From Pythium myriotylum (lineage: Eukaryota > Oomycota > Peronosporomycetes > Pythiales > Pythiaceae): a DNA stretch of 64,000 nucleotides. Of the stretch, positions 40,269 through 49,860 are shown in pieces; within the stretch, counting starts at the first letter, position 1; every line of letters begins with the position of its first letter. The stretch spans positions 434,001 through 498,000 of the forward strand of contig JALJCQ010000029.1 of assembly GCA_023091665.1 (NCBI GenBank), written 5' to 3'. The position numbers and the translations under genes are program-made. The notes under the pieces were generated by a model. The model saw nothing but the letters and a program-made list of their open reading frames with translations, did not search any database and had not been told where the DNA came from.

Positions 40269-42293
40269 TCATACGCTGGACCACAGCATTCGCTCCGCTT
40301 CCGTCGGTGAGCGCTGGGCGCGGAACTCCGTCGTCGACTCTTCACCCGTGGACTCATTGCTGCTTCCTGAACTGGCCGTCGGCGTCGACGGAATGTCCTT
40401 CGCTGACTTGTTCCCATTCTGCACCGCGACACGACGTTTACGGAAGATCTTGCGACGAGCCTCGACCAGCTTTGGCGTGAGCTCGTACAGATCCATCTCG
40501 AAACCCATGCAGGCGAAGCCGTGCGAACCGTAATAATCCACGACAAACGGGATCGTGACCTTGTCTTCGTTGTCGCGCAAGTACGACGTGATTCGCTTCG
40601 ACATGATGATTTGTCCGCCAAAGCCGACATCGCCAATCTCCCGCGCCAGCAACTCGCTTGCTCCGATGTAAAGTGTCTTGCCCGTGACTGGGTGCACTTG
40701 TGTGATCAGCGAACCCTCGGACGGATGGGAATCGTGAATGCCCATACGAACACGCAGGCCCTTGAAGATAGTGTTGAGCTTCAGATTACACTCGCGCTCG
40801 GTTTTGGTCGAGTCAACAAGCCCATGGATCTCGGACGGCCACTTTGCCTGCACAAGCAACAGTTGCGCTTCGAGACAGTAGCTGACGGCTTCCTCGATGG
40901 TGTGGAATGCGAGCTGGAAAGCGTCGCCAGCAGTCGTAATCTCGTAACCGCGGTACTTCGGCAGCAACGATCGAAGCAAGTCGTCGTGGACACGCTGCGC
41001 CTCGTCGATCACGTGCTGCGGCGCCTGGGCCCAGAGTGCACTGGACGACTCGATATCGGTGTTGACAAAAATGGGCTGCTCGGGTGCTGGGATGACCACG
41101 CCGTTCACGTCCACGCACGAATCTCGTTGACGAGCTCCCTGGAGAGCACGCCATTCGGGCGTGTTCTTCAAGTGAGCTGGGATGATGGGCTGGAGAAGGC
41201 GCACACAGCACTGCTGAGAGCCGCCCATGACGAAGGCCTGGGCCGCGCCGAACAAGTAGTAGAGCATCGTGACGACACCGACGACATAATCCGGGATGTT
41301 ATCGACGTCCGAGGATTTGACGCCGATCAACGCGAGCTGAACGCCCGAGTACGGGAGCGTGAAGACGATACACACGAGCATCATCAGCTTGAGCCGTCGG
41401 TAGAGCGGCGAGGCCATGAGCATGCCGTGCACGTGTTCTTTCTTGCGACCTGTAAACTTGAGCCGAAGCAGCGCGCCGCAGGAAAAGAAGATCGACAAGA
41501 TGATGGTCACCAACTCGACAATGCTGAGAATGCGGTACGAGGACCCGTATCCTTTCCGCATCGCGAGGATGAGGATGCCCGAGCCGAGGAAGAAGATCAA
41601 AATGGCCATGGCGCCGCTGGCGTACTTGCGGATCTGCTCTCGTTCTCTCCGGTACCCTCGGTCGTGGGTGCGCTTGGCGAGTTGGTAGAGCTCGAGCGTG
41701 AGCAGGAAGATCCAGTAGGCGCCCATGACGAAGAAGATGTTCTCGAGACAGAGCAGCAGCGTGAGCGTCTTGGGCATGTCGATGTACTGGTGCGCGAGCT
41801 TGCTCAGGAACGCGGCCTCGCCGCCGTCGTTCTTGTTGTCTTTCTTGAGCAGCGACTCGATGACGTCGTCGACCATGCCCGAGCCGCTGCCGACAATGTC
41901 TTCGAGCGACGGCGGCGGCGGGCCGCTGTGCGAGCCGTTGCCCTTGTGGTCGTTGACGAACTTTTGCGCGTGCCACTCGACGTCGTCGACCCACGAGTCC
42001 ATCGTGGCGATCAGGAACGCGTAGAAGAGGCCGGCCGCGAGCGCGTGGATGGACGTGCAGATGAGGAAGCTCGTGGTCACGAAGCGCACGGCCGAGCGGA
42101 AGACGTCGCCGCCGAGCTTGCGCATGTGGTTGCTGGCCACGAGCGTGGCGAGAAACGAGACGAAGAGGCTCCCCGTGTACACCCAGAGCCACGTCTTGTC
42201 GCTCGTCATGTCATCGACCTCGTCGCTCGAGTCCATGAGGAACCGCCGCGAGACGCCGTCCCACGGCGGCCGGTAGCGGTAGCGGTACTTCAT
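40269..42293 (-). CDS. seven-helix membrane protein with C-terminal class III cyclase-like domain
   Basis: 674 residues. Seven hydrophobic helices lie at about 36-55, 68-92, 176-200, 226-246, 252-275, 302-324 and 334-356. A class III nucleotidyl-cyclase homology domain follows (about 405-600). Its two metal-binding aspartates are present, D413 (FVNTDIESSSALW) and D457 (TTAGDAF), 44 apart as in true cyclases. But at the second half of the active site, where family members have Y-x-G-x-x-x-N-x-A-A-R, this protein reads YIGASELLARE: the transition-state Asn and Arg are Leu548 and Glu552. This is the C1-like pattern, so it may need a C2-like partner, or be inactive. Ends in a basic, then Ser-rich tail. 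Confidence 0.8.
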   Translation of the reverse strand: MKYRYRYRPPWDGVSRRFLMDSSDEVDDMTSDKTWLWVYTGSLFVSFLATLVASNHMRKLGGDVFRSAVRFVTTSFLICTSIHALAAGLFYAFLIATMDSWVDDVEWHAQKFVNDHKGNGSHSGPPPPSLEDIVGSGSGMVDDVIESLLKKDNKNDGGEAAFLSKLAHQYIDMPKTLTLLLCLENIFFVMGAYWIFLLTLELYQLAKRTHDRGYRREREQIRKYASGAMAILIFFLGSGILILAMRKGYGSSYRILSIVELVTIILSIFFSCGALLRLKFTGRKKEHVHGMLMASPLYRRLKLMMLVCIVFTLPYSGVQLALIGVKSSDVDNIPDYVVGVVTMLYYLFGAAQAFVMGGSQQCCVRLLQPIIPAHLKNTPEWRALQGARQRDSCVDVNGVVIPAPEQPIFVNTDIESSSALWAQAPQHVIDEAQRVHDDLLRSLLPKYRGYEITTAGDAFQLAFHTIEEAVSYCLEAQLLLVQAKWPSEIHGLVDSTKTERECNLKLNTIFKGLRVRMGIHDSHPSEGSLITQVHPVTGKTLYIGASELLAREIGDVGFGGQIIMSKRITSYLRDNEDKVTIPFVVDYYGSHGFACMGFEMDLYELTPKLVEARRKIFRKRRVAVQNGNKSAKDIPSTPTASSGSSNESTGEESTTEFRAQRSPTEAERMLWSSV

Positions 42294-43336
42294 TTTCGTT
42301 CTCCGCTAGGGAACGAGGTTGTTTGTTTTTGTTCTCCGCCCCTCCACGCCACTCCTCCGCTGCGGAAAAGAAAAATAAAATACCGACAAAACGCGCGTTT
42401 CGCGGAAACTCCTTGGAAGGCGAGAAGCAGTGTCGTCCAAGGCGCGAGGTTTGGCCGACGCCCGCCGCGCAGCACTACTGGCGAGCGGATCTCTCGCTTG
42501 GACTCGGCGCGTAGGAGAAGACGGACGCGCCCGACTGCTCGCCCACTCGCTTTTGTTGATGCCGCGGACAGCCCACGGCGTGAACAGGAAGCCAGGCCGT
42601 CTCGCCTGTGATAAGTGTCGTGCGCGACGAAGGACCTCTCACAATACATATTGTAGACTATCCGTTTTGTACACGACACGCATTTCCACGGGCAAATATA
42701 TCCGTTATCAGAGGGAGAGGGAAGAGCGCGCAGCTGGTGCCCGTTTTTCCAGCGTGGTGGGTTGGACAGATGGGGCAGTGATGGTGGCTGCTGGCGGGCC
42801 GGTTAAAACCCAGGGCAGTTCCCGACCTTCAACTCGTCCATCTCCCCCACCTTCCACCCACCACCCTCCGAATAGACATGCCAATATACCCCTCTATGGT
42901 GTTTCTACCGGGGAGATTAGCGTGGGGTTACGGTGGGAGGATTACCGATCTTGCGTCAACGGTATCATGCACCCATGCTCCCGCTTGAGTCTCACGCTGA
43001 GACACACGCGCGTGTGGTCACCCGCGAGGCGCCGACAGCGTCAGATCTTCCGCTCCCATGTCGCTCGCATGCCCCTTCATCACCGCCAGTCGCCGAATCG
43101 CAGCCAGTGCAGGTAGTATTACGGCCGGTATAATCATAATCACAAAAGCGGAGATGGCGACTCATATTAGCCTCATATTAGCCTACTATTAGCCTCCGCC
43201 CCATCTCACCCCCCCGTTGTGAGTCCGACGTCACTCTACTGACAATCACCATCACTCTCGCTATGCGAAGTAGCTCCTGAGAAGCCACGACTGCTCACCA
43301 TCCTCGATCTCCCCCCCCCACTTTGGATCTCGCGCC
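42294..43336. other. intergenic region with a short tandem repeat
   Basis: Divergent promoter region. CATATTAGCCT is repeated three times at 43163-43195 (third copy ACTATTAGCCT), and a C-run lies at about 43311-43319, just before the next start codon. No gene is seen; the frames at 42430-43116 have low-complexity content. Confidence 0.5.
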
Positions 43337-44659
43337 ATGCAGCTCGCCTCGCTCGCCTCGCTGCTGCTCGCGGCGCCCGCCGTGGCCGCCTGCACCGACT
43401 TTCTGCTCAACGCGTCGTCGCCCGAGACCGTCCTCAGCGGCCGCACGATGGACTTCGAGGCCGATCTCCAGACCACGGTCGAGGTCATTCCGCGCGGCAC
43501 GCGCTTCCAGGAGCTGCCCGTGCTCGGCTGCGTCGAGTGCGCCGACTTTGAGTGGCAGAGCAAGCTCGGCTTCGTGGCCTTCAACATGTTCGGGCTCAAC
43601 GTCGCGGCCGACGGGCTCAACGAGCGCGGGCTCTCGGCCGCGTGGCTCTACCTCACCGAGACCCAGTACCCGACGCCGCAGAAAGACCCGGCGAACGTGC
43701 ACGACCCGGCCAAGCCCATCGTGACCTCGGTCTGCTCCTACTTGCTCGGCAACTATGCGACCGTGGACGAAGTCCGCGAAGGACTCAAGACTTTCCAGAT
43801 CGCAGAGATCGACGAGCGGATCCAGGTCCCGCTGCTCCACTCGACGACGCTCGGGACCTTGCCGCTGCATGTCAGTGTCCATGACGCACAGGGCAAGAGC
43901 CTCGTGATTGAGTTCATCAAGGGCGAGACCAAGCTCTACGACAATGTCAACGACGTGCTCACGAACGACCCGCCACTCGACGAGCAGCTCGAGGCTCTCG
44001 AGGCCAACGGGTTCAAGTCCTTTCCAGGTGGATACGGATCCGTCGAGCGCTTCTTGCGCGTCTCTGTGCTCAACCGCCACGTGCAAAGCGGCTACTCGAA
44101 CGCTGTCTCGGGCGAGTCGTCGTACACGATCGCGACCAAGGAGCAGCGCGACGTCTCGGACGGACTGCACATCCTCAACACGGTCGTTCGTCCCCCGTAC
44201 AGCGAGAGCACGCAATGGAACCTCATCCGCGACCACGCGCGCCTGAAGCTCTACATCCAGTCGACGCAGAACATGGTGCTGCGATCGATCGATCTCAACA
44301 AACTCGACTTTGCTAATGAAACGAGCCGCCGACTGATCCCTGTGACTTTCGGCGACTGGTTCGTGGACGTCACACCGGCGTTGCTGTCGCCAGACAACGA
44401 GGCCCGCACCGTGGACCTGCCGCCGCGATCGCAAATTGAGCAGCTCATCCAGCAGCTCCTTCACGGAGAAGGCTTCCCACCGGCACCCGCGGACTCTACA
44501 CAGACGCTGGCTGCGAACAAACCCGTTGGTACATCCGGAAGTGGGTACTGGTCGGGACTCATTGCAGGCGTGGGTCTCGCTATGGTGGCGATGACGCTGT
44601 TTAACGTCGCTATGAGTGCTCGTCGCCGACACAACTACCAGCGCATCGGGGAGCCGTAA
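43337..44659 (+). CDS. choloylglycine-hydrolase family (Ntn) ectoenzyme, membrane anchored
   Basis: 440 residues. After a signal peptide, Cys19 of AACTDF is positioned to become the N-terminal nucleophile of the mature enzyme. Counting from it, Arg is at 18 and Asp at 21 (GRTMDF), exactly as in bile salt hydrolase/penicillin V acylase; N95 in DGLNERGL corresponds to the conserved active-site Asn. A single C-terminal helix (about 398-422) and a basic tail anchor it. Members hydrolyse linear amides (conjugated bile acids, penicillin V, acyl-homoserine lactones, N-acyl lipids); the natural substrate here is unknown. Paralogue at 20728-22026 lacks the Cys. It borders the repeat array to its right. 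Confidence 0.87.
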   Translation: MQLASLASLLLAAPAVAACTDFLLNASSPETVLSGRTMDFEADLQTTVEVIPRGTRFQELPVLGCVECADFEWQSKLGFVAFNMFGLNVAADGLNERGLSAAWLYLTETQYPTPQKDPANVHDPAKPIVTSVCSYLLGNYATVDEVREGLKTFQIAEIDERIQVPLLHSTTLGTLPLHVSVHDAQGKSLVIEFIKGETKLYDNVNDVLTNDPPLDEQLEALEANGFKSFPGGYGSVERFLRVSVLNRHVQSGYSNAVSGESSYTIATKEQRDVSDGLHILNTVVRPPYSESTQWNLIRDHARLKLYIQSTQNMVLRSIDLNKLDFANETSRRLIPVTFGDWFVDVTPALLSPDNEARTVDLPPRSQIEQLIQQLLHGEGFPPAPADSTQTLAANKPVGTSGSGYWSGLIAGVGLAMVAMTLFNVAMSARRRHNYQRIGEP

Positions 44660-45454
44660 GAACCCTTTTTTTTTCACGTGTGCAGTACCTCGATCTGGAG
44701 AAACGACGATTCTACAGAGATCGCACAGCTCGTTCAAGATAACAACAAGACAAACAAATGGAAGAGGGAAAGATGTTGGAGCTGACACAGACGAGAAAAA
44801 TATTCAGTCAAATCCCTTGCAATTCTTCGTGACTGGTGTTCTCTGTGAGCGATGGATTATTCACCTCAGCGAGTCAACTCGACACTCTCTGTCGAACAAC
44901 TGACCCTATGATACTAACATCAACTGTTTAGGATAATCGAACGGCGCACTGCAAACAAAGGTGGCACCACCAGAACTGGTTCGGGATTATCATGGATAAC
45001 CAATCCTTTGACATTTCAGGTCGTGTAGTTGGCCTGCAGTTGATAAAGTCTATTGAGTTCAACTAAAGTGAGTCGTAATAGCTCGGCTGGGTTTCGACTT
45101 TTTAAAACTAAACGCTATTCACGGTGGAAGCGTCGAGCCACAGAAGTATGTCGTCGTGCAGCAGCACCTAGAAGTCAGAGCGACCTTCCCAGGTGCTTGG
45201 GTGAAGCACTTGCAAGCTAGATCGCGAGCCCATCGCAAAATTGCCGAGTAGATCTGCCATCTTGTAGTTCGCGGGGACGTGATGAGTCTAGGGATGGATG
45301 CAAAGTTGGTCCGCTAGTCTCCGCGCGCGCGTGTAGAGGTGACGCAGGATTCTGTTCCGAGGCGGACGGAATTCCTGCAGTTTGCGAATGAATTGCTCAC
45401 TGTCACCAACGAATTTGAGCCTCGTGAGCTTCAGTGATGTCGCTGTTGACCTGG
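44660..45454. other. single-copy flank of the inverted repeat
   Basis: No gene recognised between the choloylglycine-hydrolase-like gene and the left end of the inverted repeat. A frame at 45288-45614 (minus) straddles the repeat end and has no counterpart frame in the other copies. Confidence 0.5.
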
Positions 45455-45651
45455 AGTTGAAGTTGCTAGTTATAACACTGCCAATAAACCCCAACCGCCC
45501 CTCTATTCGGAACAGTCTCCAACGACACTTGACCAACCTCGAGCTGATCTCCCATTGACCGTCCGGAATACGTTCTGTTCTCAACACCAAGGCTGTCTGG
45601 AGAAAGAGGTTCATTATAAATCAAAAGAAAACTGCAGTATTTTCTCCATGC

Positions 45652-46326
45652 CTACGCTGTCGGTGAGCCACGGAGACCACGACGGGCGTTGTGCACTGGT
45701 GAAGTCTTGAGAGACTTGGGGGCAGGCGACACAATCGGCGGAGGGACCGTCTTGTCCAACACCGACGCATCCTCTGGGCGCTGAGTTGGAGCGATTGGAG
45801 GAGGCACGGTAATGAGCAGCGCCTCATTGGACGAGAGGCGTCGATCCGTGGGCGAGTGGGTCGAGTACTCTACCGATGCATCCTCTGGGCCCTGGGTTGG
45901 AGCAATTGGAGGAGGCACGGTAATGAGCAGCGCCTCATTGGACGAGAGGCGTCGATCCGTGGGCGGGTGGGTCGAGTACTCTACCGATGCATCCTCTGGG
46001 CCCTGAGTTGGAGCGATTGGAGGAGGCACGGTAATGAGCAGCGCCTCCGTCTGAGGTCGAGTGAGTGGAGGCACCGTTCGGTCGGGAGCCTGCTGGACGT
46101 CGCTGGACAGGAAGCGTCGATCGGTGGGTGGGTGGGTCGAGTACTCGATTGAGGCGTCCTCTGGACCCTGGCCTGGAGCAAGTGGCGGTGGCACAGTGAT
46201 GAGCAGTGCCTCCGTCTGAGGTCGAGTGAGCGGAGGCACAGTCCTCACGGGCTCAGCGGTGGCGCTAGTAGTAGCAGTCGCGGCGATCGCGAGGCAGGCG
46301 AGCGAAAGGATCGAGCGAAGATGCAT
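45652..46326 (-). CDS. secreted Pro/Thr-rich repeat protein, long form (family A)
   Basis: 224 residues: signal peptide (MHLRSILSLACLAIAATA..), then repeats. The unit is about 37 residues (111 bp), each with LITVPPP, PEDAS[VI]EYSTH and PTDRR; four LITVPPP copies are present, plus RTVPPL twice and KTVPPP once. It ends with LKTSPVHNARRGLRGSPTA. No known domain and only the signal-peptide cysteine, so likely an extended extracellular polypeptide. The dibasic RR after each unit would suit kexin-type cleavage (inference). It is the counterpart of the 133-residue genes at 56243 and 60359, which have only two LITVPPP units. Start at 46326 because the upstream 56 codons do not look like a signal peptide. 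Function unknown. Confidence 0.75.
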   Translation of the reverse strand: MHLRSILSLACLAIAATATTSATAEPVRTVPPLTRPQTEALLITVPPPLAPGQGPEDASIEYSTHPPTDRRFLSSDVQQAPDRTVPPLTRPQTEALLITVPPPIAPTQGPEDASVEYSTHPPTDRRLSSNEALLITVPPPIAPTQGPEDASVEYSTHSPTDRRLSSNEALLITVPPPIAPTQRPEDASVLDKTVPPPIVSPAPKSLKTSPVHNARRGLRGSPTA

Positions 46327-47236
46327 GTTTGTTGGTGGGGGGTGGGGCGAGGCGCTCGGATGATGGCCGATTTTGGAATGCTGTGTGTTGGACGAACGAA
46401 GGTCCACGGGCGAAGCACTCAAGCTCATAGACCCAGTCGAACCGTGGCCACAACGAGCGTAGCATAGTGGAGACTCCACTCCACCCCACCCCACCTATCA
46501 AACTCGAGTCAACTCACCCCACACTCCACTGTTCTCATTCACATATCCTCTCACTCCATTTTTTCGACGTAGCGTACTGTACGGTGGACCCCACTCGTAT
46601 TGCGCTCCTCCAGTGTGGCATCAGTTGCAGTCTAAAATTCCACCTCACCTCTCACCACTCACCACTCACCACCCACCTCTCACCTCTCACCTCTCACCTC
46701 TCACCTCTCATCCACAGACCTCATCGGTGACATCGACGCTCGAAGCCTTCAACCTGCTTGCGTGAGTGGTGCACGTCGCTATTGTCTCCATCGCCGATGG
46801 CTTCATGATCTATTTTAAAATTAATAGGACCGGAAGTGTTGATTTGATTTGATATCCTGCGCCACGAAGTTTCACGTACGGTACGCCCCGCCCGTGATCT
46901 ACTTCATATACGATCCACGACAATGACGGCTCACCTCAGATAGACTGCATAGCATCAAGCACCAAGTATGTAGCGACCAAATGTTCAACTAACGAGCGGT
47001 AGGGCCGGTCCATCGAATCAGGGTTGGGACGGAGGAGTCTGGGCTGTTTTGCGTGAGGAGTGATGAGATCATGTCTCGTGGATGGGTGATTTGTCTTGAG
47101 TATGATATACCTGGTCGAGATCTAGAAATGGCTGTGTGTGACTTGCGATCGAAGTGCGGACAGAACGCCCATGCGACCAAATGCTACGACTGTATCTACC
47201 CACCTATTGGGCCTATCAGCTGACCACCACCTGACG

Positions 47237-47282
47237 GTCGTTGGGGGCACTTGTCACCTGGGTGTTAAGTGTCCCCAACGAC
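47237..47282. repeat. 22-bp-arm palindrome (left copy)
   Basis: Arms 47237-47258 and 47261-47282 are separated by 2 nt and differ at three positions. Copies at 55287-55332, 59345-59390 and 63461-63506. The 59345 copy pairs at 21 of 22 positions. Confidence 0.8.
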
Positions 47283-48424
47283 TGACCGTACGCTACTCGA
47301 CTGGAAATATCAAGCCGAATATATCCTTCACTATCCCATTCGAGACTGACATGACTGCAGCTCCAGGTCACTGACTAGACGTGATCGTGCCTTTGGATCC
47401 ACTTGCATGCCACCAGAGGAGAGACCCACTACCGTACCGGTACCAATCCGAGCAAAATCGTGCTTCGAGAACTCGATCGGTGGAGATGGGTCCGGCCGGA
47501 GTGAGCCGAGTGGTTGAAACCGGCCGATTCGATATTTCCAGCAGATCCGCGCGTCTCTTGAAGATCGTTCGATACAAAGTCCAAGACAGTGGGAGTTTCG
47601 CCCGTTGCATAATTCGCGGCTTCAACTCGTGTTCTCATACGACCAGTGGACACTGGTGAGGTGAGGAGCACACTGTCTCGCCAACAACCCGTGTCCTCTC
47701 AGCCCATCATGACGGCACTGGTGAGGAGACAACAGTCTCGCCAGCAAACCTGTACAGCCCAGGTTTGCCGGGTCAGCCCATCGCTCTCCACAGCTCGTGT
47801 AGACCGCATTGGCCACGACCACACAGACAGGCTACGCATGCACTGGTGAGTGGGTTCATCCGGCGCTTGGCTCGATTGTGGTGGCGTGCTCTTTCTGCAG
47901 AATACCGTCAGCGGAGAGCGGACCCATTCGGTCCCATTCAGTCACGAGATGGAACCCACGAACCCTCCATCTCAGATCTCCAGTCTTTTGGTGGGTTCCA
48001 CGATCCCCTATCCTCCGCAATGTTGTGGTGAGACCTCGAAGAAACGAAACTCGAGGTCATGATTTTTCGAGGCCAACACTCAGGCCCGGCAGAACGCTCA
48101 TGTGCGACAGGCAAGGGATCGTGTTCTGCCGAATGATGGTTGGTGCTTGACGTTGTGGTGGGGAGCGTTTCGGAATACGTGAGAAACGATGTGGAGAGGG
48201 TGGGTGGGCCGGGAGCTCTCTTCTCATATACATGAAAGTTTGGAGGGAGCCTTGTGTGGCGGGTGGGAGGTTCATGGGTTGCAACATGATTGTTGGTGAC
48301 TCCCATCGGCTGCACCTTCCTTCGTTGTGAGTGTAGTTATCGTCGAGCAGCAGTCCGATATGAACCTTCAGTCACGAGCTCGTCCGTAGTCCGTCGTCCG
48401 TCGTCCGTCATCCGTCGTCCGTGA

Positions 48425-48443
48425 GATCATTCCAACATTCTCC
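48425..48443 (+). promoter_or_regulatory. oomycete-type core promoter of family B gene
   Basis: GATCATTCCAACATTCTCC, 42-60 nt before the ATG at 48485, resembles the oomycete initiator plus flanking region. Identical in the other copies on the minus strand (53969-53987, 58027-58045, 62143-62161). Confidence 0.6.
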
Positions 48444-48484
48444 TTCAACCAAGCACTCCTGAGCTGGCCAGTCACCACACAACC

Positions 48485-48559
48485 ATGCACCTTCGAGTCC
48501 TCTTCGCCATCGCCGCCATCGCACTCGCCGCCTCAGTGCGCGCAGAAACCGGCACAACC

Positions 48560-48600
<41 letters not shown>

Positions 48601-49087
48601 CACAGCGACGACCACCACCACCATGGCCGCGACCACCATGCCGCCGTCATTCGCTCCGACCACCAGCTCCATCACGCTGCTGCGGACCATCCCACCGCCA
48701 GCTGCGCGACAGCTTGACTCCGAGCCAACCGAGCTGACGAAGCCGATGAAGCCGATGGAGTCAACCCAGCCGACGGATCCCATCGTGCCTTTGAAGACGT
48801 CTCCCGTCCACAACGAGCGACGAGCTCTCAAGAAGGAGCTGCAGGAGGCACCGCTAAGAACTGTGCCGCCGCTGAATGGCCCGACGTTCGCAGAAGGCAC
48901 AAACGACCGCGTTCTTACTGCGGCCGAGGGCCAGGGTGCGCAGCCTACAACTGCTGAGGACTCCCACGAAGGCGTGGAGTTGTTGAGGACGATTCCGCCT
49001 CCGCTGTTGGCGTCTCCTGTTTTTCCACTGAGAACGTCGCCCGTTCACAACGGACGACGCGTTCTTCGCGGGACGTCGACAGCTTGA
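48485..49087 (+). CDS. secreted Pro/Thr-rich repeat protein, family B (left arm copy)
   Basis: 200 residues. Signal peptide MHLRVLFAIAAIALAASVRA, then a (Thr-Ala)n stretch coded by a GCGACG hexanucleotide repeat (about residues 23-45). The rest is an internal duplication: RTIPPP .. LKTSPVHNERRALKKE, then RTVPPL .. RTIPPP .. LRTSPVHNGRRVLRGTSTA at the C-terminus. So it looks like two family units fused, each ending in the TSPVHNxRR motif. It has no cysteine. The promoter is at 48425. Protein identical to that of the inverted copy at 53325-53927; near identical to 57383-57985 and 61499-62101. Function unknown; secreted peptide or effector candidate. Confidence 0.78.
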
Positions 49088-49398
49088 GATATCTGAGAGT
49101 AAATATTTATAATCAATCCCCCACCCTTGTACTTGCTGACCGCGCGCAGCCCCTTGACTACTACTGCTGAAGCATGTGACGAAGACATCAACGCTCGTGC
49201 TGGTAATGTTTGAGGCATCGCTACTCCAGCTACCGCCGAAGATGTCCGAGTTCGTTTTAGACATCGCTGGTGGGCAAAACGAAGACGCGCATTAGGATAC
49301 TATCGCTGATGTGCCAAAACAAAAAAGACATGCATTATGATACTGAATGATGTAGCAGTAACTGCATAACGGAGGAGGCAGAGGTGGTCCAGTGGAGC
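49088..49398. other. convergent gap between family B and family C genes
   Basis: 310 bp, AT-richer, with a nearly repeated pair (AAAACGAAGACGCGCATTAGGATACTAT.. / AAAAAGACATGCATTATGATACTGA..) around 49275-49345. Probably holds the two 3' UTRs. Confidence 0.5.
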
Positions 49399-49860
49399 CT
49401 ATGCAAACGCCGAGCCGCGAAGGACGCGGCGAGCGTTGTGCACTGGTGACGTCTCGGTCGGCGCTTCCACATCTGCGGACGGAACAGCAGGTGGCGGAGA
49501 CGTCTTCGTCGGGGTCGAGGTCTCTGGAGACTCGGTGACAACTCCTGGAGGAACGGTCCGCTCCGGCGTCTTCTCATCGGCGCTGAGGAAGCGACCTCTG
49601 CCTGGAGGGACCGTTCGCAGAAGCGTGATGTCGTTTGTTGATGCGTACTCGTTGAGGGGAGGGACAGTCCTGTCGGTTCGCTGGGTTTCTTCAGCGAGCG
49701 CCCTGCGTCCTGGGGGCACTGTCCTCATCGGTTGGGCTGGGTCGGCCGTGGTTGGTGTAGGAGTCGTCTTCAGCGTAGTGTCGGCACCGCTTGAAGCCGC
49801 CGTGGTGGTGGCAGCAGCGAAAGCGAGACAGGCGAGCGTGAGGATCGAGCGGAGCTGCAT
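49399..49860 (-). CDS. secreted Pro/Thr-rich repeat protein, family C (left arm copy)
   Basis: 153 residues: signal peptide MQLRSILTLACLAFAAAT.., then RTVPPGRR, RTVPPL, RTVPPGRGR and RTVPPG in a Thr/Pro/Ala-rich chain, ending ETSPVHNARRVLRGSAFA. The N-terminal M[QH]LR[SV][IL]L and the C-terminal motif are shared with families A and B, so all three have one ancestor. The core promoter at 49916-49934 fits the oomycete consensus well. Paired dibasic sites occur after two of the PP motifs. Found only once per arm, next to the palindrome centre; it is not part of the tandem units. Identical protein at 52552-53013. Confidence 0.77.
   Translation of the reverse strand: MQLRSILTLACLAFAAATTTAASSGADTTLKTTPTPTTADPAQPMRTVPPGRRALAEETQRTDRTVPPLNEYASTNDITLLRTVPPGRGRFLSADEKTPERTVPPGVVTESPETSTPTKTSPPPAVPSADVEAPTETSPVHNARRVLRGSAFA

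Larger units (their letters stand above)
46327..48484. other. non-coding part of repeat arm (left copy)
   Basis: 2.2 kb between divergent genes of families A and B. It contains a minisatellite (ACCTCTC five times, 46675-46709), a 46-nt palindrome at 47237-47282, an imperfect duplication of about 68 bp at 47650-47790 (each copy with CACTGGTGAGG and CTCGCCA), and smaller inverted repeats such as GACCTCGA/TCGAGGTC near 48025-48055. No frame keeps coding character, although all copies in the window preserve the short frames simply because the DNA is near identical. Confidence 0.55.

Noticed and set aside
40521..42611. 696-codon plus-strand frame over the cyclase-like gene
   Set aside because: Antisense shadow of a well-supported gene with seven helices and a cyclase domain.
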